From Mycobacterium sp. AT1 (GTDB lineage Bacteria > Actinomycetota > Actinomycetes > Mycobacteriales > Mycobacteriaceae): a stretch of DNA of 64,000 nt. Of the stretch, positions 1 to 9,294 are shown piece after piece. The notes under the pieces were generated by a model that was not told the origin of the DNA, did not search any database, and was given only the letters and a program-made list of their open reading frames with translations. Each line of letters starts with the position of its first letter. The stretch's first letter is position 1. The DNA lies in assembly GCF_002043095.1 (NCBI RefSeq), contig NZ_MVOC01000027.1, positions 219,030 through 283,029 on the forward strand, read 5' to 3'. The position numbers and the translations under genes were made by a program.

Positions 1-1284
1 CAAATCCAGCGGATACTGCCCACCATCGGGTGCGTCGAACACTTCATCGTCATCGGAGGAGAAGACGGCGCGTCCCGGTTGCCCGGTGCTCGCCGCTATG
101 AGGACGTCATCGCCGAGCAATCCGACGGCTACGACTACCCCGACGTCGACGGCACCGCCGCCGCCAGCCTCTGCTACACCAGTGGCACCACGGGAAATCC
201 GAAAGGCGTGCTGTACGGTCACCGTTCGACCGTTCTTCACGTGATGGCCGAGTGCCTCACCGACACACTCGACGTCCGCTCCACGGACCGGGTACTACCG
301 GCGGTGCCGATGTTTCACGCGAACGCCTGGGGCCTCCCGTACACCTGCGGCATGCTCGGCGCGTCATTGATACTGCCGAGCCGCTTTCTGCAAGCGGACC
401 CGTTGGTGCGCCTCATCAAGTCCGAAGGGGTTACCTTCGCCGCGGCCGTACCGACCATCTGGGCCGACGTTCTTCGCACGGCGTCATCGAGCCCCGATGA
501 CCTGGGGTCGTTGCGCCGGGCGGTCTGCGGCGGCGCAGCGGTCCCGCTGTCACTCATGCAACGATTCGAGGACACGTTCGGTGCGCCCCTCGTTCAGGGC
601 TTCGGCATGACGGAAACGAGCCCGCTCGTCGCCATCGCCGAGGCACCCACCGAGGCGACCGGAGACGACTATTGGCGGTACCGCTCGAAGACCGGCCGCA
701 TCGCACCCCTGGTGGAAGCCCGGATCGTCGACCTCAACGGGGACGAACTACCTTGGGACGGAGATGAATCCGGCGAACTCGAACTAGCAGGCCCGTGGAT
801 CGCCTCGGGTTACTACCTCGACGAGAAGGCCAGCGTCGACAACTTTCACGACGGTTGGCTCCGTACCGGCGACGTCGCGACGATCGACGCCCTTGGCTAC
901 ATCCAGATCACCGATCGAATGAAGGACGTGATCAAGTCCGGTGGCGAATGGGTCTCGTCCATAGAGATGGAGAACGCGTTGATGTCTCACCCGATGGTCG
1001 TCGAGGCCGCCGTCATCGCCAAACCCGACGATCGCTGGACTGAACGCCCCCTCCCCTGTGTCGTCGTCGACGACGCCCATCTCGCAACACCGGAAGTCCT
1101 CAACGCGCACATCGAGACCCGGTTCGCCAAGTGGCAGCTGCCCGACGAATACGCCTACCTCGCCGAGGTGCCGAAGACCAGCGTCGGCAAGTTCGACAAG
1201 AAGCAGCTGCGCTCGATGCTCGCGACGGGCGAGTTGGCTCAACGTCACCCGGTTCGGACGACTACAGGGACCACGTCCAACTAG
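1..1284 (+). CDS. Fatty-acyl-CoA ligase (FadD family), 5' truncated by window edge
   Basis: This is the C-terminal 427 residues of an adenylate-forming acyl-CoA ligase; the frame is open from base 1, so the true start lies outside the window. The protein activates a carboxylic acid with ATP and transfers it to CoA. The AMP-binding P-loop (YTSGTTGNPKG), the FGMTETSP adenine-binding motif, the TGDVA hinge region and the C-terminal KTSVGKFDKK segment with the usual catalytic lysine are all present. It resembles the medium/long-chain FadD branch, but the chain length of its substrate cannot be read from the sequence. It converges with the end of mce cluster 1, 18 bases away, so it is not part of that operon. 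Confidence 0.9.
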   Translation, partial: QIQRILPTIGCVEHFIVIGGEDGASRLPGARRYEDVIAEQSDGYDYPDVDGTAAASLCYTSGTTGNPKGVLYGHRSTVLHVMAECLTDTLDVRSTDRVLPAVPMFHANAWGLPYTCGMLGASLILPSRFLQADPLVRLIKSEGVTFAAAVPTIWADVLRTASSSPDDLGSLRRAVCGGAAVPLSLMQRFEDTFGAPLVQGFGMTETSPLVAIAEAPTEATGDDYWRYRSKTGRIAPLVEARIVDLNGDELPWDGDESGELELAGPWIASGYYLDEKASVDNFHDGWLRTGDVATIDALGYIQITDRMKDVIKSGGEWVSSIEMENALMSHPMVVEAAVIAKPDDRWTERPLPCVVVDDAHLATPEVLNAHIETRFAKWQLPDEYAYLAEVPKTSVGKFDKKQLRSMLATGELAQRHPVRTTTGTTSN

Positions 1285-1302
1285 CCAAGCCGTCGCCCAA
1301 AG

Positions 1303-1809
1303 CTATTGTGGTTGACCGTATACCGCTACCAGGACACTGCGGTCGAGGCTGTTGACCGACCACACTCCCATCTCGGAATACGCACAGTTCGCCATCACGG
1401 CGAAGTCGACGGGATCGTGATACCACTGGTTGATCACGTCGACGCCGTTGATCGCCAGGGCGGGATTGACCGCCACGGTCTGAGCCACCTGGCCGCGGTA
1501 CCCGGCGGCGTCGGCTCGCGACTGGGGGGTGGAACCATCTGAACCGACGTCACCGTCCAGGGTTCGGTCGGTCAACACGTCGTTCGCATGCCATCGGGCT
1601 GCCTGTTGCAACCGCGGGTCGATCCTCACGTCATTGGTACACCCCGCCTGATGCTGAACGGTGTACACGTTCGCCACGACGCCGTGGTTCAGCCGCTTGT
1701 TGTTGGGCACCAAAGTGTTGTCGTCGTTGTCGGCGTGGGCCGGCGAGGCAACGAGCACCAGCATGGTGCACGCACTGATCGACGACAGTGCCGCTCTCTG
1801 GAGACGCAT
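1303..1809 (-). CDS. Secreted CAP (SCP/PR-1) domain protein at the end of mce cluster 1
   Basis: This 168-residue exported protein begins with a Sec signal peptide (MRLQRAALSS... ending SPAHA) and continues as a CAP-superfamily fold. The arguments are RWHANDVL near the start of the domain, a Gly/Ser-rich SDGSTPQSRADAAGY segment and the C-terminal NQWYHDP...MANCAYSEMGVW block. I chose the internal ATG at 1809 because GGAGAGG sits about ten bases upstream and the signal peptide begins there; a longer frame reaches 1845. It follows the Mce-associated gene by 32 bases on the same strand and is probably the last gene of that operon. From memory, the mce3 operon of M. tuberculosis also ends with small exported proteins. 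CAP proteins often bind lipids or act at the cell wall; the function here is unknown. Confidence 0.75.
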   Translation of the reverse strand: MRLQRAALSSISACTMLVLVASPAHADNDDNTLVPNNKRLNHGVVANVYTVQHQAGCTNDVRIDPRLQQAARWHANDVLTDRTLDGDVGSDGSTPQSRADAAGYRGQVAQTVAVNPALAINGVDVINQWYHDPVDFAVMANCAYSEMGVWSVNSLDRSVLVAVYGQPQ

Positions 1810-1841
1810 CGGGATGGGTCCTCTCCACGGATTGCGGTCAA

Positions 1842-2417
1842 TCACACCGGATCGAATTCCGATATGAGCCAGCGGTTGTCGACCTTGTCGAGCCCGATGC
1901 GCACACTGGAGGCCGTGTTCGAGGGAGTATCGTTACCGACGGTGGTCGTCTGGTTGACGAAGAGCAACACCTCAGCATGAGTCTCAGATGCGGACACCGA
2001 CGCCGCGGCCGGCACCGTCGCCGTGGCGGTGATCTTCTTCTGCTGGGCTCCGGGAATTACCACGTCGTTCGTCAACGACGCATACGACTCGAGGAACTGA
2101 CCGGTCAAGCGCCCCCGAGCGGCGTCGAGATCCTGCTTGACGGTCTCGGGGCGGTACGACAGCAGCGCGATGGTGCCTTCGGTCGCCGCTCGAACTGCCT
2201 CGGCGCCCGACACCTGCGCCCCGTCGATCGTTGCGGTCTGCCACTTGAGGTAGCCGGAACCGATGGCCAACACCATTGCTAGAGAGGGCAATACGACGTA
2301 GGACATGGCCGACCTCCAGCCGAGCCGGCGGCGAGGGACGGGTGGGCTGGCCTGACTTGTGCCGAGCACGGTGTCGTCGGACTCCTCGACCTGCGACGCG
2401 GACTTCAGTAGTTTCAT
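1842..2417 (-). CDS. Mce-associated membrane protein (Mas), second copy
   Basis: The 191-residue product has a short cytoplasmic N-terminus, one membrane helix (about residues 38-58, SYVVLPSLAMVLAIGSGYL) and an exported domain of the Mce-associated type. Tryptophan and tyrosine near the helix end, a conserved helix around LTGQFLESYASLTNDVV and the C-terminal DNRWLISEFDPV strand are family features. Such proteins are thought to stabilise or load the Mce complex in the envelope. The start at 2417 forms an ATGA overlap with the upstream Mas gene, which indicates translational coupling; a longer open frame back to 2900 merely crosses the upstream gene. No enzymatic residues are visible. Confidence 0.82.
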   Translation of the reverse strand: MKLLKSASQVEESDDTVLGTSQASPPVPRRRLGWRSAMSYVVLPSLAMVLAIGSGYLKWQTATIDGAQVSGAEAVRAATEGTIALLSYRPETVKQDLDAARGRLTGQFLESYASLTNDVVIPGAQQKKITATATVPAAASVSASETHAEVLLFVNQTTTVGNDTPSNTASSVRIGLDKVDNRWLISEFDPV

Positions 2418-3040
2418 GGCACGAACTCCACTCGTGAGACCTTCATCTGATCGCCGGTTCGTTGAACCGAGATTCGCATCCGCCACGCACGCGGGACCTG
2501 TTCGTTCCCCGTGGTGTTCGACGTCTTGACCGAAACGGCAACCAGTGCTTGGGCTTCGCCATCTGACTGCGACTCCAAGCCGGCCTCCGTCACGGTACCG
2601 ACCGACACGGACTTGGCTTGCTTGACGACCCCCACGAACGCGTCCGATCGCTGGGCGAACTCGTCGTAGAACTCTCCCGTAGCGCCTTCGGTGATGCGGC
2701 GAACGTCGTCCTCGGCGTGCTCCCAGTCGATCGTAGTGAGGTTGAGGGCAGCTTGACGCGCCGTCTGCAGAAAGCGTCCGCGCTCGGCCTGCGCGTGACT
2801 CGCCTGGTGGTATTGAAATCCCAACCAGCCCAGAAGCGTAGACAACACGACGACGATGGCCACCCCCAAGGTGGCCGGACGTCGAAGCGCCGAGTGCCAC
2901 GCCCTGGGTCGCCGCTCGGGCGGGTCGGGTGGGACGTCGCCGTCGATGTCTTGATCGACGACTTCACAGTCGGTGTCGCCGACGCCTTCGACCGCTTCGG
3001 GCAGCGTCAAGGTGTCGGAGGGAGCAGCATCGTTTGCCAT
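2414..3040 (-). CDS. Mce-associated membrane protein (Mas), first copy
   Basis: A 208-residue protein with an acidic N-terminal segment rich in Asp and Pro, one membrane helix (about residues 55-75, LGVAIVVVLSTLLGWLGF) and a conserved exported Mas domain (TTIDWEHAEDDVRRITEGATGEFYDEFAQRS and a C-terminal MKVSRVEFVP strand). It is a paralogue of the next gene. The ATG at 3040 lies inside the end of mceF, giving a 34-base overlap, so it is very probably co-translated with the mce array. Two Mas genes immediately after mceF matches the general plan of complete mycobacterial mce operons. Family members are believed to assist substrate import by Mce complexes. Confidence 0.83.
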   Translation of the reverse strand: MANDAAPSDTLTLPEAVEGVGDTDCEVVDQDIDGDVPPDPPERRPRAWHSALRRPATLGVAIVVVLSTLLGWLGFQYHQASHAQAERGRFLQTARQAALNLTTIDWEHAEDDVRRITEGATGEFYDEFAQRSDAFVGVVKQAKSVSVGTVTEAGLESQSDGEAQALVAVSVKTSNTTGNEQVPRAWRMRISVQRTGDQMKVSRVEFVP

Positions 3041-4446
3041 GTCTTGTCCTCCGTTGCGGTCTGAGCTAGCTCGGATTGGGTGTATTGGCGACCATCGGGT
3101 CCGACGTAGGAACCGGTGGCGGGGTCGTAGTACGCGACCGCCGTCGGCGGCGGACCCGCGGGAGGCGCTGAGCCCGGCGGCAACTGAGGGACGTCCTGCC
3201 CGTTGACGGTCGCGTTCGGGTCGCCCTTCCAGTTGAACCCGTCGTTGATCGGGACGTAGGGCTGATCGCCTTCGCACTCCTTGACCGTCGCCGCGCGCTT
3301 GCCGGGCACGGTTTCACAGGGGGTGTTGCGTGCGCCGCGGACGTTGAACGGGGAATCCTGTGGCACCCGGCAGTACAGGTCACCCGGCGCTCGATCCGGG
3401 TAGTCCTGCAGCGAGGCGCTTCGCCTCTGTTGCGCCGGCAGATAGCCCGTCGTGCACGGCGGCGGCAAATTCAGATTCAGGTTGAAGCTCAGATACGCGC
3501 CCTTGTAGTCCTGTTTGGTGTTGACGTTCGCGGCCAGCGATCCCTGTTCGATCGACACCAATTGCGGTAGCAGCACTAGAATCTGCTGAATGCTGTCGTG
3601 ATACGCAAGACCTACCTTGCCGACGCTTGCCAGGTTGGCGAGCAGGATCGGCAGAGTCGGCTGAACGCGTTGAACGAGCTGACGCGCTTCGTCCAACGCC
3701 GGACCGCCCCGCTTGATCACTCCAGCCACGTCGCCGTCGTGCTGCTGCAACTCGCGCGTCACCGTGGCGACGTGGGACGCCCACCCGGCAATGGCGTCCG
3801 AGGTATCGGTCTGTGTGTCGAGCACCGGCTTGGCGTTGTCGACCAGCGCAAGCATGGGGTCCAAGTTCTTCCGGGCATCGGTTGAGAGATCCGTGACGCC
3901 GTTGACGATCTTGGAGAGCTCCGGGCCGAGTCCGCCCACCGCCGTGTAGGACTCGTCGACCACGGTCTTCAGATTGTCCCGCGGTACTGCCCGCAAGCCT
4001 GCCTTGACCGCGTCGAGCACTCCGTTGACGTCCCGCGGCACCGACGTGTCTTTGAGCGGGATCACGTCTCCGTCCTTCAGCGGCGGAGCGGAGTCGTTGC
4101 GCGGCAACAATTCCACGTACTGCTCGCCTATCGCGGACTGACTGTGCACCTGCGCCTCGAGGTCGCTCGGGATGGCGACATTCGATGTGAGCGAGAGGTC
4201 GGCGACGACGCCCGAGTCACTCAGATGAACGGACTCGACGCGCCCGACCTCCGTACCTCGGTAGGTGACGTTGCCGCTTTCGTACAGTCCGCCAGTGACG
4301 GGAAGCTGCATGGCGACGGTGTAGCGCCCGATGCCGAATAGCTTTGCCGGGAGCTTCATGTAGTGGACCGTCATGAGGCCGAGCGCGACGAGTGCCACCA
4401 CGGTGAAGACCGCGAGTTGGATTCGCGACAGTCGATTCAGGTGCAT
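3007..4446 (-). CDS. mceF: MceF, MlaD-domain subunit of mce cluster 1
   Basis: This is the sixth Mce subunit, 479 residues. It carries an N-terminal membrane anchor (about residues 10-30), an MlaD/MCE domain (about 40-115, TGGLYESGNVTYRGTEVGRVESV then SAIGEQYVELLP) and a long helical region. The C-terminus is rich in cysteine and proline, including the PPPCTTGYLPAQQRR and NTPCETVPGKRA segments typical of MceF. Mce subunits assemble as a hetero-hexameric tunnel carrying lipids across the envelope to the YrbE permease. The gene is three bases from mceE and overlaps the first Mas gene. The substrate is not evident from the sequence. Confidence 0.93.
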   Translation of the reverse strand: MHLNRLSRIQLAVFTVVALVALGLMTVHYMKLPAKLFGIGRYTVAMQLPVTGGLYESGNVTYRGTEVGRVESVHLSDSGVVADLSLTSNVAIPSDLEAQVHSQSAIGEQYVELLPRNDSAPPLKDGDVIPLKDTSVPRDVNGVLDAVKAGLRAVPRDNLKTVVDESYTAVGGLGPELSKIVNGVTDLSTDARKNLDPMLALVDNAKPVLDTQTDTSDAIAGWASHVATVTRELQQHDGDVAGVIKRGGPALDEARQLVQRVQPTLPILLANLASVGKVGLAYHDSIQQILVLLPQLVSIEQGSLAANVNTKQDYKGAYLSFNLNLNLPPPCTTGYLPAQQRRSASLQDYPDRAPGDLYCRVPQDSPFNVRGARNTPCETVPGKRAATVKECEGDQPYVPINDGFNWKGDPNATVNGQDVPQLPPGSAPPAGPPPTAVAYYDPATGSYVGPDGRQYTQSELAQTATEDKTWQTMLLPPTP

Positions 4447-4449
4447 GTG

Positions 4450-5607
4450 TCAGCGCCCCTGATCCATGCGGTACGGCGCGGTGAGCGGATTGCTGACGTT
4501 GCCCGGTCCGCCGGCCATGCAGGGGCTGGGGAACTGGCCAATCGTGCGGCCCCACTGCAACTCCAACCAGGTCAGGTCACATTCCCAGCGGGTGCCGGTG
4601 AAGAGCCCGGCGTCGATCCGACTCAGCGTCAGGTCGATCACCGCCGTCAGGTTGGCATAGTCGCCGCGCTGCCACTTGTCGATGTCCGCACTGGGGAACG
4701 GGTACGTCGGAAGCAGGCCAAGGGATTTCGTCAGGCTAGGCCCCGCGTTGCCCAGAGCTTCGAGCACCGGTCCCAAGTGTTTCAGCTCCTTGACCAGATT
4801 TTCCTTGCTCTGGTTCACCGTGTCGGTGGTCAGTGCGCTGAACTTGCCCAACTGGTCGGCCGCCTCGACGAGATTGGAGCGCTGATCGTTCAGCACCGCC
4901 AGCGCATTGGGAATCGTCTCGACGGCGCGGTCGAGAACGGGCTGTTGTTCGGCAAACTTCGCGACGAGATTGTTGAGACTGTCGGTTGCTGCGATGATGT
5001 CGCCGCTCTGGTCGTTGAGGGTCGCGGCGAATTTGTCGGACTGTTCGATCAAGCTGCGTACATCCGACTCGCGACCGCGCATCGCCGTGCTCAACGCTTC
5101 GGTGATGTCCCCGGCTTGGCCGATGCCGCCGCCGTTGAGGACCATCGACAACGCCGCCAGCGTCTGCTCGGGCGTCGGGTAGGCCCCGGCCCGATCCAGG
5201 GGGATCACCGAGCCCTCGTGCAGCCTGCCCTGCGGCGGTTCATCCGTCGGTGGCGCCAATTCGATGTGCAGGGAACCGAATATCGTCGTCATACCGATCT
5301 TCGCCGTGGCGTTGGCCGGCAGGTTCACGTCCTCGTTGAGGCGCATCGACACCAGCGCGTGGCCGTTCTGCAGCTCGATCTTGGACACGTGACCGACCGT
5401 CACGTCGGCGACGCGTACTCGCGAATTGGGCTGAATATTGCTGACGTCGGGCATCTGCGCCTGCACCAGGTACGACGCCTCTCCTCTACCCTCGGTGCCG
5501 GGCACCGGCAGCGAGTTGATCCCCTGCCAGCTGCAACTCGCCAACAACCCGGCCACCATCACGGTCACCACACACACCGCAGCGCGGCGGTTCCACGAAA
5601 GACTCAC
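4450..5607 (-). CDS. mceE: MceE, lipoprotein subunit of mce cluster 1 (LprK-type)
   Basis: The 385-residue product starts with a lipoprotein signal peptide whose lipobox is LLASC (lipidated Cys near residue 27), as expected for MceE/LprK subunits. An MlaD domain follows (RVRVADVTVGHVSKIEL and GMTTIFGSLHIELAPP), then the long helical part. It lacks the proline tail seen in MceC, D and F. The GTG at 5607 overlaps the mceD stop as GTGA. The longer frame back to 5934 only re-reads mceD. It should sit lipid-anchored as one of the six subunits of the transport tunnel. Confidence 0.93.
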   Translation of the reverse strand: MSLSWNRRAAVCVVTVMVAGLLASCSWQGINSLPVPGTEGRGEASYLVQAQMPDVSNIQPNSRVRVADVTVGHVSKIELQNGHALVSMRLNEDVNLPANATAKIGMTTIFGSLHIELAPPTDEPPQGRLHEGSVIPLDRAGAYPTPEQTLAALSMVLNGGGIGQAGDITEALSTAMRGRESDVRSLIEQSDKFAATLNDQSGDIIAATDSLNNLVAKFAEQQPVLDRAVETIPNALAVLNDQRSNLVEAADQLGKFSALTTDTVNQSKENLVKELKHLGPVLEALGNAGPSLTKSLGLLPTYPFPSADIDKWQRGDYANLTAVIDLTLSRIDAGLFTGTRWECDLTWLELQWGRTIGQFPSPCMAGGPGNVSNPLTAPYRMDQGR

Positions 5608-6914
5608 GACCCTCCTCCGGGCGGCGCCATCATCCCCGGCAAGCCGGCCGCGGGATCGGTCGACACGGTGGCCGGCCCGGGAGCTTCGGCAGCCAACGGG
5701 GGTCCAGCCGGCGGGGGCGAATCTGCTTGCGGCAGGGGCGGAACGAAGTCGGGCCTCATCGAATCCTCGCTGTAGGTGACCTCGTTGGGTCTTGCCTGCG
5801 CACCGACGAGCAGGTTCTCGCCAAGCGGAAGGAAGTTCATCTGCCGGTTCTTGATGATCGGTGCCAGGTATTGGGCGCACAGCTTCGAGGACTGCTCCGC
5901 ACCGAGCCGGGACGCCGCCTGGATCGCACCGCACAGAAACGAAATCGGGTTCGCGAAGTTGTTGATCATCAATTCACCGGTGAGCGATCCGTTGGCCGGC
6001 TCGTAGATGTTGTTGAAGTTCGCCATGACGGTCGGGAGGCTGTGCAACGTCTGCTCGACGTCACCCAGGCTGTCGTTCAACGCAACCGAGATGGACGACA
6101 GCTTGTCTGCGGCCGTGCCGATCGGTTCGCGATTCTCCGCCACGAAGGTCGTGACGTCGCCAACGACATCGTTGAGGTCTTGGACGGCTCGGCCGACCTC
6201 GTTCGGATCGTCGGCAAGCAATCCCGACACCTCGGCGAGGTTGACGTTCAATCGTCCAAGCAAGTCACCGCTGTCGCGAAGCGCCGTGACGAGCGTCGAC
6301 AGATTCTTGACCGTGCCGAAGATGTCCTCGCTGTGGTCGCCAAGAGCGGAAACGGTCTGCGACAGCTTGATGACGGTGTCACGGATGTTGGCCCCTTGGC
6401 CGCGGAGATTGTCAGCGGCGGTGTTGATCAGGGACCCGAGCGTGCTGACTCCCCCTGGCGCAGTCGGCTGCAACATGTCAGTCAACCGCTCCAGCTGGGC
6501 GCGCACGTCGTCCCACTCCACGGGCACCGCCGTTCGATTCTGCGGAATCACCGCGCCGGACGCGATGATGGCACCGTCGGTATAGGGCGGTGTGAGCTGA
6601 ATGGCGCGTCCGGTGACGAGCTGCGGTGACAGGATCACGGCGTTCACGTTCGCCGGGACCTTGTACTTGGAGTCGAACCAGAACGTGATCTTGCTACGTT
6701 GCGGTTCGGGCTCGATCTTCTCGACCTTGCCGACCGAGACTCCTCGGATTCGAACGTCGTCACCGGCAAAGAGCCCGGTGCTGTTGTCGAAGTACCCCAC
6801 CACCAAGGTCTTTCCGACGTGGTCGGCGATCTTCACGACGGCGAACACCGCAGCGACGAGGACTGCCACCAGCGTCACTGCGAGTGCACCGCGCGGATTC
6901 GCGATCATCTTCAC
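5604..6914 (-). CDS. mceD: MceD, MlaD-domain subunit of mce cluster 1
   Basis: A 436-residue Mce subunit with an N-terminal signal anchor (ALAVTLVAVLVAAVFAVV), an MlaD domain (DDVRIRGVSVGKVEKIEP, SPQLVTGRAIQLTPPY) and the TAVPVEWDDV motif characteristic of MceD just after it. The rest is helical, ending in a Pro/Ala-rich tail. The GTG at 6914 has a good GCAGGAGG site six bases upstream and overlaps the mceC stop as GTGA. MceD paralogues in both arrays of this window share the VPVEWDDV motif, which confirms the subunit type. Confidence 0.93.
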   Translation of the reverse strand: MKMIANPRGALAVTLVAVLVAAVFAVVKIADHVGKTLVVGYFDNSTGLFAGDDVRIRGVSVGKVEKIEPEPQRSKITFWFDSKYKVPANVNAVILSPQLVTGRAIQLTPPYTDGAIIASGAVIPQNRTAVPVEWDDVRAQLERLTDMLQPTAPGGVSTLGSLINTAADNLRGQGANIRDTVIKLSQTVSALGDHSEDIFGTVKNLSTLVTALRDSGDLLGRLNVNLAEVSGLLADDPNEVGRAVQDLNDVVGDVTTFVAENREPIGTAADKLSSISVALNDSLGDVEQTLHSLPTVMANFNNIYEPANGSLTGELMINNFANPISFLCGAIQAASRLGAEQSSKLCAQYLAPIIKNRQMNFLPLGENLLVGAQARPNEVTYSEDSMRPDFVPPLPQADSPPPAGPPLAAEAPGPATVSTDPAAGLPGMMAPPGGGS

Positions 6915-8266
6915 GGTTGGCCTCCTGCAGTCGGTTCGCCGGGCGCCGGCACGAACACGGGTGACGGCGTGGGCTCCGGTGCGGACTGGCCACCGGCGGG
7001 GTCTGGGGCGGGCGGTCCTGGCGGCGGTCCGCCGGGGGCCGGTGCCGGGGGCGGATCCCGGTATGGATAGCACCCGGTGGGGCCAGGAAGCGGAACGCCG
7101 GGCGGTCCGCACCCTGGGTCGCCAGGATTGCCGGTGATCGCGTCGGGCAGAGTGAGGCGAGGATCGCCGCCCTGGCCAGTTCGCGGGTACGGCACGGGCA
7201 GCGGCGGGGTGGCGGGCTGACCGACCTGCGGATCGTTGAGCTCCGACGGCGGAAGGGTGGACGGATCCACGCCGAGATCGGAGAACGCCGCATCCACGAA
7301 CGGTTGGACGAACTGCCCAGGTAACAAGTTGACGACGTATGCCTTGAAGAACGGTCCCGAACCCAACGATTCACCCAGTGACATCGAATAGGTGCTCAAA
7401 CCCTTGAGCGCCTTCTGGATTCGCTCCTTGCGAGCGTCGACGATGGCCAAGACGCCGTTGAGTTTGTCCAGCGCGGGCTTCATCTCCTTGCGGTTGTCGG
7501 CGATGAACGCCTTCAACTGCGTGGAGACTGCGGAGATGTTGCCAGCCAGGCCGTCCAGCGCCGCGCTCTGCGAACGCAGTTGCACCAGTAGCGCGTTCGT
7601 GTCTTGGATGAGACCGACGATTCGGTCGGTACGACGTGCGAGTACCCCGGTGGCCTTCGCCGCGTTGTCGAGCAGGCTGCGCAGTTGCTGATCCCGGTTG
7701 TTCAGCGTGTCCGCGAACCGCGCCACACCGGACACGGCGTCACGCAGCTGTGGCGGGGTGTCGGCGAAGGTCTGCGCCATGGTGGCCAGCGAGTCGGACA
7801 GCTGGTTGGTATTCAGACCGCTGATCGTGGTGGCCAGCTCGCCGAGAGCGTCCGGAAGTTGGTACGGGGACGTCGTGCGCTCCATCGGAATTGCGCCGTT
7901 GAGGTCACCGTCTCCGTGCGGTGTCACGTCGAGTTCCTTGGTGCCAAGAAGACCCTTGGTCCTGATTGCCGCCTCGGTTCGGTCGCCCATGTGGATGTCG
8001 TCCGGGACGTCGAAGGTGACCAGCACACCCGGTCCCTCGAGCTCGATCGACGAGACCTTTCCAACGGGGTAACCCGACACTTGCACTATCGCACCGTCGA
8101 ACAGGCCCCCGGCGTCGACGAAGTAGGCGGAGTAGGCCTTGTTCTGGTTGACGAACGGCAACATCTGATTCCCCAGTGCCGCGGCGACGATCAGGATCAC
8201 GACGAGAATTCCGCCGAGGCCCAGAGTCGCCGGGTTTCGTTGCGAGATCGACTCGATGATCTTCAT
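6911..8266 (-). CDS. mceC: MceC, MlaD-domain subunit of mce cluster 1
   Basis: This 451-residue subunit has an N-terminal membrane segment (LGLGGILVVILIVAAALG), an MlaD domain (GAIVQVSGYPVGKVSSIELEG, KGLLGTKELDVTPHG) and a long helical domain. The last 130 residues or so form a tail very rich in Pro and Gly, as usual for MceC. The ATG at 8266 overlaps the mceB stop as ATGA; four extra codons upstream are less likely. It is one of the six ring-forming subunits of the lipid import tunnel. Confidence 0.93.
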   Translation of the reverse strand: MKIIESISQRNPATLGLGGILVVILIVAAALGNQMLPFVNQNKAYSAYFVDAGGLFDGAIVQVSGYPVGKVSSIELEGPGVLVTFDVPDDIHMGDRTEAAIRTKGLLGTKELDVTPHGDGDLNGAIPMERTTSPYQLPDALGELATTISGLNTNQLSDSLATMAQTFADTPPQLRDAVSGVARFADTLNNRDQQLRSLLDNAAKATGVLARRTDRIVGLIQDTNALLVQLRSQSAALDGLAGNISAVSTQLKAFIADNRKEMKPALDKLNGVLAIVDARKERIQKALKGLSTYSMSLGESLGSGPFFKAYVVNLLPGQFVQPFVDAAFSDLGVDPSTLPPSELNDPQVGQPATPPLPVPYPRTGQGGDPRLTLPDAITGNPGDPGCGPPGVPLPGPTGCYPYRDPPPAPAPGGPPPGPPAPDPAGGQSAPEPTPSPVFVPAPGEPTAGGQP

Positions 8267-9294
8267 TTCGGCGCACACCGCCCCGTGCTTTGACCCGCGA
8301 CCTTGACGAACACGGGCTGGCCACCCTTGCCGTTCAGCTTCAGCACCACGTCGCAGAAGTAGAAGCTGAAGTAGTCGCCGTAGATTCCCTGCCTGTTGAG
8401 CATCTGATACTTGTCCGGCAGCGTGTTGAGGATTTGGTCGAAGTACTCGTGGTCCAGCAACACGTTGCCCGCGACACGATCCGACTCCGTGACCACCCGG
8501 TGGATGGGGGCCCTCGTCTCGGCGAGGAGGTCGGCGATCGTGTCGGTGGCCGCACTCGTTGCTGCCACGGCGTTGGTTATGTCGGTCTTTCGCTCGGCCA
8601 ACCCGTGGATCAGATCAGCCAGGTTGGTCACCGCCTTGTCGAGCTGATCAGTCTGACCGCCAAGGGAACCCATGACCCTGCCAAGGTTGTCGACCACCTG
8701 GCCGATGAGGACGTCGCGGTCGGCCAACGTGTTGGTGACGGCCGCGGCCTGGCTGAGGAACGACGCAATCGTCGGCCCCTCACCCTGAAAGGCGCCGATC
8801 AACTCGCCGCTGAGATCGTTGACCTGTTGCGGGTTCAGCGCCCGAAACAACGGACGGAAGCCTCCGGTCACCGAGTCCAGGTCGAGGGCGGGTCGTGTCC
8901 GGCCCACCGGAATCGTCTCTCCCGGCGTCAAGACCCTTGGGTCCCCGGCGTTTTCGACCAACGCCAAGTAGCGACCACCGATCAAGTCGTCATACCGCAC
9001 CTCGGCCTGAGTTCCCTGCGTCAGGACCGCTTGGTGGTCAGCGGTGAAGCTGACACGCACGGTTGCGTCGCGGTTGACGACGATGTCGCCCACCTTGCCC
9101 ACCTCGACACCGGCAATACGAACCATGTCCCCTTCCCGAAGGCCCGAGACGTTGGTGAACTGGGCGGCATAATCAGTCGCGTCACCACCGGATCGAAACT
9201 GCGAGAACACCACCACGGTCGCGCCGAGGGCCAACGCACAGACCGTCATGAAGATCCCGAGGCGCCAGCTGACACCTCGAAGGTTCTTGGTCAT
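8263..9294 (-). CDS. mceB: MceB, MlaD-domain subunit of mce cluster 1
   Basis: The 343-residue product has an N-terminal anchor (LGIFMTVCALALGATVVVF) and an MlaD domain (LREGDMVRIAGVEVGKVGDIVV, VRYDDLIGGRYLALVE). The TRPALDLDSVTGGFRPLFRALNP segment marks MceB proteins, and the C-terminus ends in a Cys-containing strand (GRCAPK). The ATG at 9294 overlaps the mceA stop as ATGA; the longer frame back to 9474 runs through the Pro-rich end of mceA and should be ignored. Confidence 0.93.
   Translation of the reverse strand: MTKNLRGVSWRLGIFMTVCALALGATVVVFSQFRSGGDATDYAAQFTNVSGLREGDMVRIAGVEVGKVGDIVVNRDATVRVSFTADHQAVLTQGTQAEVRYDDLIGGRYLALVENAGDPRVLTPGETIPVGRTRPALDLDSVTGGFRPLFRALNPQQVNDLSGELIGAFQGEGPTIASFLSQAAAVTNTLADRDVLIGQVVDNLGRVMGSLGGQTDQLDKAVTNLADLIHGLAERKTDITNAVAATSAATDTIADLLAETRAPIHRVVTESDRVAGNVLLDHEYFDQILNTLPDKYQMLNRQGIYGDYFSFYFCDVVLKLNGKGGQPVFVKVAGQSTGRCAPK

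Noticed and set aside
4363..5775. 470-codon plus-strand frame opposite mceE
   Set aside because: No recognisable domain, Arg/His/Gln-rich composition, and complete overlap with a well-supported Mce gene.
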